From contig NZ_CP091037.1 in the NCBI RefSeq assembly GCF_021534965.1, positions 3,293,501 to 3,357,500 on the forward strand: a DNA stretch of 64,000 bases, written 5' to 3'. Every line of letters begins with the position of its first letter. Positions within the stretch are counted from its first letter, which is position 1. Origin of the DNA: Muricauda sp. SCSIO 65647 (GTDB taxonomy: Bacteria > Bacteroidota > Bacteroidia > Flavobacteriales > Flavobacteriaceae). Position numbers and translations under genes: made by a program. Under the pieces are notes generated by a model, which was given only the letters and a program-made list of their open reading frames with translations, was not told the DNA's origin and did no database searches. Of this stretch, positions 41,995 through 50,229 are shown piece after piece.

Positions 41995-44217
41995 CTAAAA
42001 CTGTTTCAAAAAAGTAATCTTGCTGATAAACTGGGTACTGCGCTGTACGGGGTCAAAGATGTCTGTCTGGGTATCGTTAAAGACCAGATAAATAAATGAC
42101 AGGGGCATATATTCCCAACTAAAGCGCACGTTCCATCGACCTTGCTCATTAAAGCTGTTGTATTGGTAAAATGTCGATAACTGTAACCTGGGGTTCAATG
42201 CCAACCTAAGGTTCGCGGTGTACAGATTGGTTTCCAGATCTTCCTCTAGAATTCCAACACCATTGATATCATTGTACTCGTAGTTCAAGGAGAGGGTCGC
42301 ATGTGGAATGGGTGCGAAGCGAGCGGCAGCGTTGATCGTGGTTCGTGTTCCATTGTAAAAATCCCCGAAATCGACGCCGACATCTCCCGACCATTTTTTC
42401 GAAAGGTCGGTATTGTATTGAACCAAATATCTTGTATAGAAGTATCTATCTTGTTCAATTTCAAGCCCTAACGGTGAAAAATCAAAATTGATGTTCTGCC
42501 ATGTAGGGGTAGTGGAGACTTCTAAAAAACTATTGTCTCTGAACCAGGTGAAGACTGGAAAAATGTATAGGCTGGCCTGTTGAAAACGACTGGGGTCGGT
42601 CGCATCATGGTTATAGTTGACAAACATTCCGGGATCCCACCTTCTGATCCAGTCAATTTTTTTTGGCCTCCAAATATAGTACCCCCCTGGATTGTGCCTT
42701 ATGACATCACTTTGGCGCACAAAACCCATTCTTGGGTTGTAGTTGGCATCAGTGTATTCAGTGACCCACCCATAATAATATTTGTTGGAATCGTTGCCGA
42801 CAAATATTCTACCCGCAAAACCCGTTTTGCCGGTAAGTTCATCAATTGACGTTGATAGCAAATACTGGATATCCCATTGACTGGTCGGTCGAATTTGGCC
42901 ATCTAAGGTAACCGTGGTGTTGTTATTGCTCTCCAGGCCCAATTCACTATAGCTGTCATCAAGCCGATGGGTGACCATCAAGCCAATATTGTTCTCACGA
43001 CCATAGTTTTTCAAGTATCGAAAGACCCCAAAGTTGGCACCGGCCGAATTATCGGTTTCGCGCTGGCGTACGAAAAGGCCGGCCAAAGCACTTTTTTCTG
43101 TTCGCTGTGTGAATCTGGCCCCAACATCAATCGGTGCCGGTATGGCATTAAACTCACCCTGAAGGCCGATTCTTCTGCTAAAGAAAGGACGTATCGATTG
43201 CTGTAGGCCACCTGCCCAAATGCCCGAGTTTTCCAAAAAAAACTGTCTTCTCTCTGGAAAGAAGATGTTGAACCGCTCTAAGTTGTTCACTGCGAGGTCT
43301 ACATCGGCCTGCGCAAAATCGGTATTCAACGTTAAATCCAAAACCGTTTTTGGATTTAGGGCCCACTTCGCATCAACACCTACCTTGGGATCGTTCAACT
43401 TGTCGACCAGTTGATCACCTTCTATATTTTCGTCGTACTGGTAGAGCGCATAGGGTTCGACCCTAATGTTGGTCGAGGGTGGCGGAGCTTCAATGTCCGT
43501 CAATTTTGCCGCATAGGTCATTCGGTATGGGGTGAACGACTGGGGTATGGCCGGAAATGTGGATACCTCGATATCCCTTCTGGCATAGCGAACCAAAGTA
43601 AACCCGAGTTCAATGGTATTTCCTGATTCGGGAAGGTTGTACCGCAAGCTTTTGAAGGGAATGGCCATTTCTATCGTATAGCCTTCTTCTGTTCGCTGGG
43701 TTCTGACACGCCACAGGGTATTCCACCCCGTATCAAAATTGTTGCCATTAAAATTTTGAAAGTCACGCTGGTTACCGTAGGGAGTGGTCTGGAAACCCTG
43801 CGCGTACTGTTTTAGGTTTTGGGGATCAAGGGCGATACCGAAAATATCGTTCTCACCCCAACTGAAGTCCCTTCGTAAATCTTGGATACGAATGCCTTTT
43901 ATACCTACGGAGTCTTTGCAGAACGCCCCGATATAAAGATTTTTGTCGTCATAAAGAAAACGGACCTCTGTCTTATATTTCACATTTCCACCCTGTCTGG
44001 GTTCTCTTCTAAAAAAGTCATCTGTTATTGAAGCCTTTATCCAATCTTCTTCGTCAAGTCTTCCGTCCAACCTTATTTGATTCAAGGCCTTTTCGACACT
44101 GATTTCCTTGGCATTGTCAGGTGGTGGAAAGTTGTCCGTTCCCGCTTCTTCTTGTGCACCGATATTGAAACAAAAGAAAAAAAACACTATGGATATGGCG
44201 GGGTATTTATATTTCAT
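41995..44217 (-). CDS. DUF5916 / CBM9-like outer-membrane protein
   Basis: 740 residues with a signal peptide (about 1-21, ending NIGAQ). Residues about 38-240 form a family-9-type carbohydrate-binding-like sandwich (IRLDGRLDEEDWIKA, VRFLYDDKNLYIGAFCKD), and the rest is an outer-membrane beta-barrel typical of DUF5916, with INTDFAQADVD-like and FFPERRQFFLENSG segments characteristic of the family. Substrate unknown. An ABC ATPase relic lies just upstream and a Tat stub just downstream, suggesting deletions on both sides. Confidence 0.88.
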   Translation of the reverse strand: MKYKYPAISIVFFFFCFNIGAQEEAGTDNFPPPDNAKEISVEKALNQIRLDGRLDEEDWIKASITDDFFRREPRQGGNVKYKTEVRFLYDDKNLYIGAFCKDSVGIKGIRIQDLRRDFSWGENDIFGIALDPQNLKQYAQGFQTTPYGNQRDFQNFNGNNFDTGWNTLWRVRTQRTEEGYTIEMAIPFKSLRYNLPESGNTIELGFTLVRYARRDIEVSTFPAIPQSFTPYRMTYAAKLTDIEAPPPSTNIRVEPYALYQYDENIEGDQLVDKLNDPKVGVDAKWALNPKTVLDLTLNTDFAQADVDLAVNNLERFNIFFPERRQFFLENSGIWAGGLQQSIRPFFSRRIGLQGEFNAIPAPIDVGARFTQRTEKSALAGLFVRQRETDNSAGANFGVFRYLKNYGRENNIGLMVTHRLDDSYSELGLESNNNTTVTLDGQIRPTSQWDIQYLLSTSIDELTGKTGFAGRIFVGNDSNKYYYGWVTEYTDANYNPRMGFVRQSDVIRHNPGGYYIWRPKKIDWIRRWDPGMFVNYNHDATDPSRFQQASLYIFPVFTWFRDNSFLEVSTTPTWQNINFDFSPLGLEIEQDRYFYTRYLVQYNTDLSKKWSGDVGVDFGDFYNGTRTTINAAARFAPIPHATLSLNYEYNDINGVGILEEDLETNLYTANLRLALNPRLQLSTFYQYNSFNEQGRWNVRFSWEYMPLSFIYLVFNDTQTDIFDPVQRSTQFISKITFLKQF

Positions 44218-44235
44218 GAATGCCGTTTTTTGATT

Positions 44236-44499
44236 TTACTTTTTGCCAATCCGTTTGTATTTGACTTCAAGGATGGTCACAAAACCTTTACCGTCACCAT
44301 AATCTTGTTTTTCTACCAAATCAAAGGAATCAGATGAGTTAATCTGAAAATAGGTGTATTCTTCAATAATGCCGATGGTCATTCCAGCGCCGTTGGCACC
44401 AAGAAGGCAATAGATGTTGCTTTCTTTAACATTGAGGTTCAAATGGTCAAGGGCCATCTGCCCACCATACTTTTTGGTAAGGTTATTGGTTATTATCAT
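44236..44499 (-). pseudogene. Truncated ABC ATPase joined to unrelated tail
   Basis: The first 39 residues (MIITNNLTKKYGGQMALDHL through CLLGANGAG) are a standard ABC ATPase start up to the Walker A motif. The next residues are MTIGIIEEYTYF instead of KTTT, so the P-loop lysine is lost and no signature or Walker B follows. The remaining 48 residues, ending EVKYKRIGKK, have protein-like composition but no family I know. Best read as a deletion junction fusing the head of one gene to the tail of another. Confidence 0.6.
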
Positions 44500-44603
44500 G
44501 ATGAATGAAGTTTGAATTATATGATGAAATGATCACTTTACGATAAATACTGTAAAGTATTTATTTTCAATACTTAAGAGTTTATTCTTAAACGACGCAG
44601 CTA

Positions 44604-44936
44604 TTAAAATAAGAGAGAGGGAGGACCCCTGAGAAGATAGAGGGCCTTAGCTATTGGAAGAATGAGTGGTTCGCCAACATTTATTACAGTGATGGCAGCG
44701 ACAAAGGCGATCAGAAGGGTAGGGCAAACCCATAAAAATAGGGTTTGGCCCAACAATTTTGCGCACAGTTCGCAGCTAATGTTTTTTTCGTGGATTTGGG
44801 AGTTGTAGGCAGTTGCTTCAATATGGGCATCTGACATATGGGAAGTGAAGACATGTACGGTATAATAAGACAACTGAAACAAAAGCAAAGTCGCCAATAG
44901 TATTCCAAACCATTTATTTGTCTTCTCGCAGCCCAC
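44604..44936 (-). CDS. Small membrane protein with His/Cys motif (HYC_CC_PP/DUF2946-like)
   Basis: 110 residues starting at GTG 44936 (a stop lies just upstream in frame and no ATG is available). N-terminal helix (WFGILLATLLLFQLSYYTVHVF), a loop with histidines and the pair SCELCAK, a second helix, and a C-terminal LLRGPPS. The H...C..C...PP plan resembles small proteins that accompany TonB receptors in Bacteroidota and is shared with the protein at 48025. Probably metal-binding in the periplasm. An overlapping frame at 44711-44971 is rejected. Confidence 0.6.
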   Translation of the reverse strand: MGCEKTNKWFGILLATLLLFQLSYYTVHVFTSHMSDAHIEATAYNSQIHEKNISCELCAKLLGQTLFLWVCPTLLIAFVAAITVINVGEPLILPIAKALYLLRGPPSLLF

Positions 44937-44942
44937 TTTTTA

Positions 44943-44973
44943 AATTGGAGGCGAAAAACCTTCGCCCCCAATT
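44943..44973 (-). terminator. Long stem-loop before the small His/Cys gene
   Basis: AATTGGAGGCGAA (44943-44955) pairs with TTCGCCCCCAATT (44961-44973) with one mismatch. In the minus direction it follows the lipoprotein gene and ends six bases before the GTG start at 44936. The T tract is poor, so attenuation or RNA protection is as likely as termination. Confidence 0.5.
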
Positions 44974-44991
44974 GATAATATATTAACCTTT

Positions 44992-45543
44992 TTATTGTAC
45001 GTCAAAGCTGAACGTAGCGGTTATATCGGTCTCACCACCAGCCCCGGCCAAAGTTCCATCATTGGGCTTGGTCGGCTCGTGCCTTAGGGTTACCGTTAGT
45101 GTTGCGGCCCCCGCTGTACTAGTCACCAAATCAAAGCTCAGCCCTACAGGATTACCATCATCATCTTCATCGGTAGCCGTTGCGCTGTCAACTGCACCAC
45201 TGACTTCAAAAATGAATTGATGTTCGTCATCTTCTTCTTCAACTTCTTCGGTAACGTCTTCAGCAGGATCCTCCGTTTCGTTTAACAATTCTATGGAGCC
45301 ATTGTAGGTCGTGTTTCCTGCCAAATTAGGGGCAGTAATAACAGGCGGATTAGGACCATCGCCATCTTCGTCCCTGGTCTGAAAGACCACGCTATCGCCT
45401 CCCCCAACGGGATCTAAGGTGATGGTCATGGTCGTGATAACCTCTTCTTCGTTTACTTCTTCTGGCGTGTCATCGTCATCTGAACACGATGTGAAAAGCA
45501 CCCCGGTCAAGGCTAACATGGATAAAAATTTGATTGTTTTCAT
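44992..45543 (-). CDS. Acidic lipoprotein linked to the TonB receptor
   Basis: 183 residues with a lipoprotein signal: FLSMLALTGVLFTSC, lipobox Cys near residue 20, then DDDD. The mature part is strongly acidic (TEEVEEEDDEHQF), beta-rich (ITTMTITLDPVGGGDSVVFQTRD) and ends in TATFSFDVQ. Homologues in Flavobacteriia are, as I recall, called type 1 periplasmic-binding-fold proteins and sit beside a TonB receptor, as here (22 bases). Likely a surface or periplasmic cation- or ligand-binding partner of that receptor. Confidence 0.8.
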   Translation of the reverse strand: MKTIKFLSMLALTGVLFTSCSDDDDTPEEVNEEEVITTMTITLDPVGGGDSVVFQTRDEDGDGPNPPVITAPNLAGNTTYNGSIELLNETEDPAEDVTEEVEEEDDEHQFIFEVSGAVDSATATDEDDDGNPVGLSFDLVTSTAGAATLTVTLRHEPTKPNDGTLAGAGGETDITATFSFDVQ

Positions 45544-45565
45544 AACAAAAAATAAAGGATTAAGA

Positions 45566-47962
45566 TTAATAATTGAGTTTTAATTGTAAAATGATGTTTC
45601 TGCCCAAATCATCTGCGAAAAAACGCTGGCGATTTAGGTATTCCCTGTAATTAGTGTTCAATAAATTATTTACAGTAAGCGATGTTGTCAATAGTTGTTT
45701 CCCTAGGTTAAAAACCAGTTTTGAATTGAAATTCAAGATATGATAGGCATCTGGGGGCGTATTGATCTCCAAAAGGATATCTTGTTGTTGCTCTGGGGAA
45801 AAGACCATGATATTCGGGGGAACCTCATTTTGCCTGAACACATATTGACTCTGAAGCGAAAGCTCCAATCCCTTCCACTCTGGTTTTGAAAAAAGCAGTT
45901 TGTTCGAAAAATTGGCTGCAGGTATATTGATCAGCGCCAAATCATTGTCGACATCATTGCCCTTGACCAAAGAAAAAACATGTTCAGTGCGCCAATGGGT
46001 CGACCAATCGGAGTATGCGAATAGGTCCATTCCTAAAATCCTGGCATCTGTTTGTCGGTAACCCCAAACGGGGAAGGCCCCTCTAATGGTCAATTCAACC
46101 CCTGTGGGTTCAAGAAGGATAAAATCATTGATAAAGTTGGCATAGGGCTCAAAGGTGAATCCCCATTTTCTAAAACTCCTATCATAAGAAAGCATCACTT
46201 TGTGTGAAGTTTCACTGTCTATTCTAATGTCTCCCAGTTCTATGCGCGCGGCAGAATGATGCAGCCCATCACTAAATAGTTCTGACGGATTAGGTGCCCT
46301 TTGAGAAAGCGCATAATTGAATTTTACCTTATGGTCATTGGATGCCATATACTGAAAACCAACAGTGGCCGAAATATTGTTGTAATCAAAGACGGGGTTG
46401 GTCAGTAATTGTGTACCGCGGTCATCGATGACCAAATCTGGGAAATCTTGATCATAACCGCGCTCTTCCCACCGGGTGGTTTGATAGAACTTGAGGGCGT
46501 CAATACGGGTAAAATCGTAACGGACACCTGCATCCAAAGTCCAATTTTCCCGCAACTTGAATTCTCCGATCAGAAAGCTTCCAAAGTCATATTTTTCATA
46601 ATCGGGAATCAATCGTCTTACACCTGTATCTGGGTTGGCAAAATTATCTTGGTATCTTCCCATTAGTCCGAAATGGAGTTGAATGAATTCTTTTGAATCC
46701 CACTTGAAATCTGTACTTAAGGTATGGGTCATAAGTTCTAGATCCAATGAGGCCCGGTCACCTCTGTCTCCACGTCTCACATCGAATTCAAGTCTTCGAT
46801 TATTCTGAAAATCATATTGAAGGCTCCATTTGCCCAAACCCTCAAATCGTCTGTAGCCATCTAGTTTCACCAAATGATGCCTTACTTTCTGTCTTGGATT
46901 GTTTAAGTCATAGGTGAAATCCTCAATGGTCTCAGGTTGTCCACTATTGATACTTCTGACCAAGTCGTCAACATTGCCGATATGAGATGCCCGTAAAATG
47001 GCAATTTCCGCTTCATAGTAAGAATATTTTCCGGCAAAACCCCATTCAAACAAGCGTTTCCCAAATTGAGCTGATGCACCAATTTCCTGTATTCCGGTAT
47101 TCGAAAGAATATAATCTGGAGCTTCTTGGTCTCCCAATCGCTTAAAAGATCCCTGACCTTTGATAAAAAATCCGCCATCGTAAACCTTGGTCATTTCTGA
47201 GGCTATGCTTCCTCCCCGTCCATTGCTTACCCCGTTCAATAAGGTCTTTCCAAACAGCGTATCCTTTGGGGGAAATCGTTGTTGTTCCAAAATAATTGTT
47301 CCCCCTATGGCATCTCCACCGTATTGCAATGCCGAAGCTCCTTTGACCACAGAAATCGTTCCTGCCGAATTGATGTCAACATTGGGTGCGTGCTCATCGC
47401 CCCATTCCATATCTTGCATACGTACCCCATCGTTCAAAATCAAAACTCGACTGCCGTTCAGACCATGTATGGCAGGTTTCACTATGTTGGCCCCAGTGTT
47501 CAGTGTCGAGATTCCGCCCAGTTCCCTTAGTGCATCGCCCAAGCTTGCAGCACTAAACTGCTCTAATGCCTTGGTGTTGAGCGATACTTCTTGTGCAGAA
47601 TTGGTTTTGTCATAGACTGCATCTCCAACCACTTTTACTTCCTCTAGTTCTTCTAGGTGATGCTCCAATTTGATATCCAAGGTTTTATCACCTTCTATTT
47701 GCAGTGGAATGAACTGAGTGGTACATTCAGGATGCGATACTTCCAATTCATAGCTGCCCTCACAAAGTCCTTTGATGACATAGTTGCCGTTATTATCTGA
47801 TAATACGGAGATATTTTTTCCGGTAACAGTTATTGAGGCTCCCGTCAAGGGGGTCTTGTCATGGTAGTCTATGACCATACCGGTCAAGGTACGGTCACAA
47901 GATTGTGCGATGACAAAATATGGAATACCAATGCAGAGCATTGTGAAAAGCAACAATTTCAT
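45566..47962 (-). CDS. TonB-dependent receptor, probable metal/cofactor uptake
   Basis: 798 residues from ATG 47962. Signal peptide about 1-19, a carboxypeptidase-like regulatory domain (LTGMVIDYHDKTPLTGASITVTG), a plug (GGISTLNTGANIVKPAIHGLNGSRVLILNDGVRM, with a distinctive QDMEWGDEHAPNVD segment) and a 22-strand-type barrel ending in LQLKLNY. The plug motif with acidic and His residues is reminiscent of ZnuD-like receptors. The two flanking His/Cys-motif genes and an acidic lipoprotein support metal uptake, but the substrate is inferred. Confidence 0.88.
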   Translation of the reverse strand: MKLLLFTMLCIGIPYFVIAQSCDRTLTGMVIDYHDKTPLTGASITVTGKNISVLSDNNGNYVIKGLCEGSYELEVSHPECTTQFIPLQIEGDKTLDIKLEHHLEELEEVKVVGDAVYDKTNSAQEVSLNTKALEQFSAASLGDALRELGGISTLNTGANIVKPAIHGLNGSRVLILNDGVRMQDMEWGDEHAPNVDINSAGTISVVKGASALQYGGDAIGGTIILEQQRFPPKDTLFGKTLLNGVSNGRGGSIASEMTKVYDGGFFIKGQGSFKRLGDQEAPDYILSNTGIQEIGASAQFGKRLFEWGFAGKYSYYEAEIAILRASHIGNVDDLVRSINSGQPETIEDFTYDLNNPRQKVRHHLVKLDGYRRFEGLGKWSLQYDFQNNRRLEFDVRRGDRGDRASLDLELMTHTLSTDFKWDSKEFIQLHFGLMGRYQDNFANPDTGVRRLIPDYEKYDFGSFLIGEFKLRENWTLDAGVRYDFTRIDALKFYQTTRWEERGYDQDFPDLVIDDRGTQLLTNPVFDYNNISATVGFQYMASNDHKVKFNYALSQRAPNPSELFSDGLHHSAARIELGDIRIDSETSHKVMLSYDRSFRKWGFTFEPYANFINDFILLEPTGVELTIRGAFPVWGYRQTDARILGMDLFAYSDWSTHWRTEHVFSLVKGNDVDNDLALINIPAANFSNKLLFSKPEWKGLELSLQSQYVFRQNEVPPNIMVFSPEQQQDILLEINTPPDAYHILNFNSKLVFNLGKQLLTTSLTVNNLLNTNYREYLNRQRFFADDLGRNIILQLKLNY

Positions 47963-48024
47963 TAAATACACTAAGGTTTATTCCTTTTTTAAAGGAGTAT
48001 AGATCAAATGTGGAGTGGAAATGT

Positions 48025-48321
48025 TCAAATAACCGGCGGTGGCCTAGAAAGAAGGTTTGAACGGCAGGTATTGTTAACGGTAGTGTCGGTTCTAACGTAA
48101 AATCTTGGCTCTTTTTTCTCAACGGATTGTTGAAAATCAACAGCTACAGCGAAAACGGGGGTATATTCGATCTGTTGGTTCGCGATGGCCAGGTCACAGT
48201 AGGCACAATTTTCGACCTCGTCGTCAGCGTCTTGGTGGGAATAGACATGAAACGCAGATACTTTGATCGACATCAAAGCCAAGAAGATAAAAATCGGCGC
48301 TATTCTTTTGAATTCCACCAT
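48025..48321 (-). CDS. Small exported His/Cys-motif protein upstream of the TonB receptor
   Basis: 98 residues from ATG 48321. One hydrophobic N-terminal segment (APIFIFLALMSIKVSA), then HVYSHQDADDEVENCAYCDLAIANQQ, a His plus CxxC motif, and a C-terminal LLSRPPPV. The layout matches the protein at 44604 and small HYC_CC_PP-type proteins accompanying TonB receptors. Probably binds a metal ion in the periplasm. A -7 element ends six bases before its ATG, so it is the first gene of a HYC-TonB-lipoprotein-HYC unit. Confidence 0.65.
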   Translation of the reverse strand: MVEFKRIAPIFIFLALMSIKVSAFHVYSHQDADDEVENCAYCDLAIANQQIEYTPVFAVAVDFQQSVEKKEPRFYVRTDTTVNNTCRSNLLSRPPPVI

Positions 48322-48327
48322 ATGTGG

Positions 48328-48335
48328 CAAAACTA
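48328..48335 (-). promoter_or_regulatory. -7 element of the TonB receptor unit
   Basis: Minus-strand TAGTTTTG (plus CAAAACTA) ends six bases before the ATG at 48321, implying a near-leaderless mRNA. No 7-1-7 palindrome like that at 34651 is visible here. Confidence 0.45.
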
Positions 48336-48376
48336 ACCCTTTTGAAAAGAACCAGTATGTTAAGGGAATCATAATT

Positions 48377-48892
48377 TTAGGGGAACAAAAAGCCGAGCCC
48401 CATATGTTTCAACATTTTCTTTTCAAAATTCCAGAAGAACTTGAACTGGCCAAAAAGCCATCCGAAGAAAACCAACAGTACTTGATAAATGGGGAAGATC
48501 AAAAGAATTCGAACGGGCCAATAGATCCAACCGCTGATGGCGTCTTTTTGAAGTCCGAGTAAATCAGTGAGTGGCCCGGCGAGCTTTGCAGAAGCACTTC
48601 CGGTGATGGCAAAGACGATAAAAATGGCTATCATTTCCCAACGGTACGAGACTTTCCATTTATTTTCCAACTTTTTGAAACACCAAAGAAAAAATCGCAG
48701 CATGATGAAATACCCCAAAGCGGCGACCACTAATGTGAATATCCACTCGAAAAGAGTATTGTTAAGTTCAAAAAGATGCAACAATCTTCGTGCAATGGAA
48801 TAAGCTGTGACAGCAACCAAAGCAGCACCTAGGAACGGAAATAGCAATTGCCAATTTTTGACAATATCCCACCGTTGTTTTATTTTCTCCAT
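48377..48892 (-). CDS. Membrane protein, DUF6787-like
   Basis: 171 residues from ATG 48892 (the in-frame extension to 48940 overlaps the next gene's end region and is not needed). Starts MEKIKQRWDIVKNWQLL; four to five membrane helices; conserved-looking pieces AIFIVFAITGSASAKLAGPLTDLLGL and FFGWLFGQFKFFWNFEKKMLKHMGL match the DUF6787 plan as I remember it. Function unknown. Thirty bases downstream of the DUF6146 lipoprotein, same strand. Confidence 0.7.
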   Translation of the reverse strand: MEKIKQRWDIVKNWQLLFPFLGAALVAVTAYSIARRLLHLFELNNTLFEWIFTLVVAALGYFIMLRFFLWCFKKLENKWKVSYRWEMIAIFIVFAITGSASAKLAGPLTDLLGLQKDAISGWIYWPVRILLIFPIYQVLLVFFGWLFGQFKFFWNFEKKMLKHMGLGFLFP

Positions 48893-48921
48893 CCGATTTA
48901 AATCGATGGCAAATATACCCT

Positions 48922-49410
48922 TTAAATTCTGGGAAGCCAAGGCCCCAAGCGAAGTCCATACTTTCGTTGAAAGTATATGAAATAGTTGTACAATTTATAA
49001 TTTACCTCGTAGCCATAATCGATTTGCGGGTCGTAATTGATCTGTTGTTCATATAGAAGCGGATCAAATCTCTGGGGCTGAAGTACCCTCCAGTTCCATT
49101 CGATAACATACAACTGATTTCGATTTTCTAAGAATTGCTGGGAATAATAGCCTTCAGGGCGAGCTATGCTAAGCAACCAATTATAAAAGCCGGGGTCGAT
49201 GATAATGATTTGGTAGTTTGACTCTTCATCTGAAATCTCAACCGGTTTCTCTTCGGTCGAGTCAAAGACTTCTTTCTCTTTTTCTGAAATCTCTACGCTA
49301 TCCCCATTTTTTTCGGCAACCCTGTTGACCTGCTTTTTGGCGGTACAGCTACTGAGACTCAAAAACACGGCCATTAACAAGACTTGGGTACTCAATACGA
49401 TCTTTTTCAT
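48922..49410 (-). CDS. DUF6146 family lipoprotein
   Basis: 162 residues from ATG 49410. Lipoprotein signal KKIVLSTQVLLMAVFLSLSSC, then a charged Glu/Lys linker and a conserved C-terminal domain with YNWLLSIARPEGYYSQQFLENRNQLYVIEWNWR and INYDPQIDYGYEVNYKLYNYF, the hallmarks of DUF6146. Probably anchored in the outer membrane facing the periplasm. Role unknown. Confidence 0.8.
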   Translation of the reverse strand: MKKIVLSTQVLLMAVFLSLSSCTAKKQVNRVAEKNGDSVEISEKEKEVFDSTEEKPVEISDEESNYQIIIIDPGFYNWLLSIARPEGYYSQQFLENRNQLYVIEWNWRVLQPQRFDPLLYEQQINYDPQIDYGYEVNYKLYNYFIYFQRKYGLRLGPWLPRI

Positions 49411-49455
49411 TTTCTTTTTATTTTTTGTGCACAAAATGTATGCCATATAAGATAG

Positions 49456-49483
49456 CAAAAGCCATTCATTTTGGTGAATGGCT
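49456..49483 (-). terminator. Rho-independent terminator of the DUF937 gene
   Basis: AGCCATTCA (49460-49468) and TGAATGGCT (49475-49483) form a 9-base stem; in the minus direction it is followed by TTTTGC. It lies about 30 bases past the DUF937 stop. Confidence 0.65.
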
Positions 49484-49513
49484 CTGTTAATTTAGGTTAT
49501 TATTGGTGGATAG

Positions 49514-50155
49514 CTATTTTCCGAAAAGCCCACCCAGCAAACCACCAATGCCGCTTCGTTTTTGTTTTCCTCCACTCAAGACCATTCCGGCCAAATCATC
49601 TAAAACGCTGCCATCACCATCAGAATCCAAGAACGTTTCTATCAATGATTGTTGCTTGTTGGCACTGCTGCCACCGCCTAAAAGTCCACCGAGCAATCCG
49701 TTGAGTGCCTGTGGGTCGTTAATGTTCTGTTGTCGGGTCTGTTTTCCCAGAAACCCTAAAAGTATTGGGGCGGCAATTTTCAAAATTTGGGCTACCGATC
49801 CCGAATCAATACCGGTTCTGCTGCTCAAGGCATTTTCAACCTGAGGTTGCTTGGCGCCCAAAATGTGCCCCAATATACCTGCACCATCATCAACGACCTC
49901 TCTATCAACACCTCCGCCAAAGAGTCCGCCCAAGTTATCTAAAATACTGCCATCATGTTTGTTGTTCAATGCGTTGTACAACCCTTGTGCACCACTTTGT
50001 GTTGACGTGTTGCGTTTCATTGCCCCCATGAGAACCGGTAAGGCCATGCTCAGTACCTGTGCCGTTTTGTTTTCTGACTGGCCCGTTTGCTGTGCCGTGC
50101 CACTAATTAGCTGTTTGCCCATCGGGCTGTTGATCAAGTCTAGTAATCCTGACAT
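49514..50155 (-). CDS. DUF937 domain protein
   Basis: 213 residues from ATG 50155. Begins SGLLDLINSPMGKQLISGTAQQTG, then repeated glycine-rich helical segments (LGGLFGGG, NGLLGGLLGGGSS, GGLLGGLFGK) and SDGDGSVLDDLAG, typical of DUF937 proteins. No signal peptide. Two related halves are visible, each with a VLxMALPVLMGAMK / ILKIAAPILLGFLGKQ helix. Cytoplasmic; function unknown. Separate transcript with its own terminator. Confidence 0.85.
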   Translation of the reverse strand: MSGLLDLINSPMGKQLISGTAQQTGQSENKTAQVLSMALPVLMGAMKRNTSTQSGAQGLYNALNNKHDGSILDNLGGLFGGGVDREVVDDGAGILGHILGAKQPQVENALSSRTGIDSGSVAQILKIAAPILLGFLGKQTRQQNINDPQALNGLLGGLLGGGSSANKQQSLIETFLDSDGDGSVLDDLAGMVLSGGKQKRSGIGGLLGGLFGK

Positions 50156-50229
50156 TTTCGTAGTGTTTAGAATGAAGCGACAATGTACAAAAAGTACACA
50201 TGTCAAATGGGATACAATCTAAAAAAGTA

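Noticed and set aside
44711-44971. 86-residue frame overlapping the small His/Cys gene
   Set aside because: Lacks a membrane-protein pattern and crosses the hairpin; the 44604-44936 frame has helices, the SCELC motif and a terminal PP.
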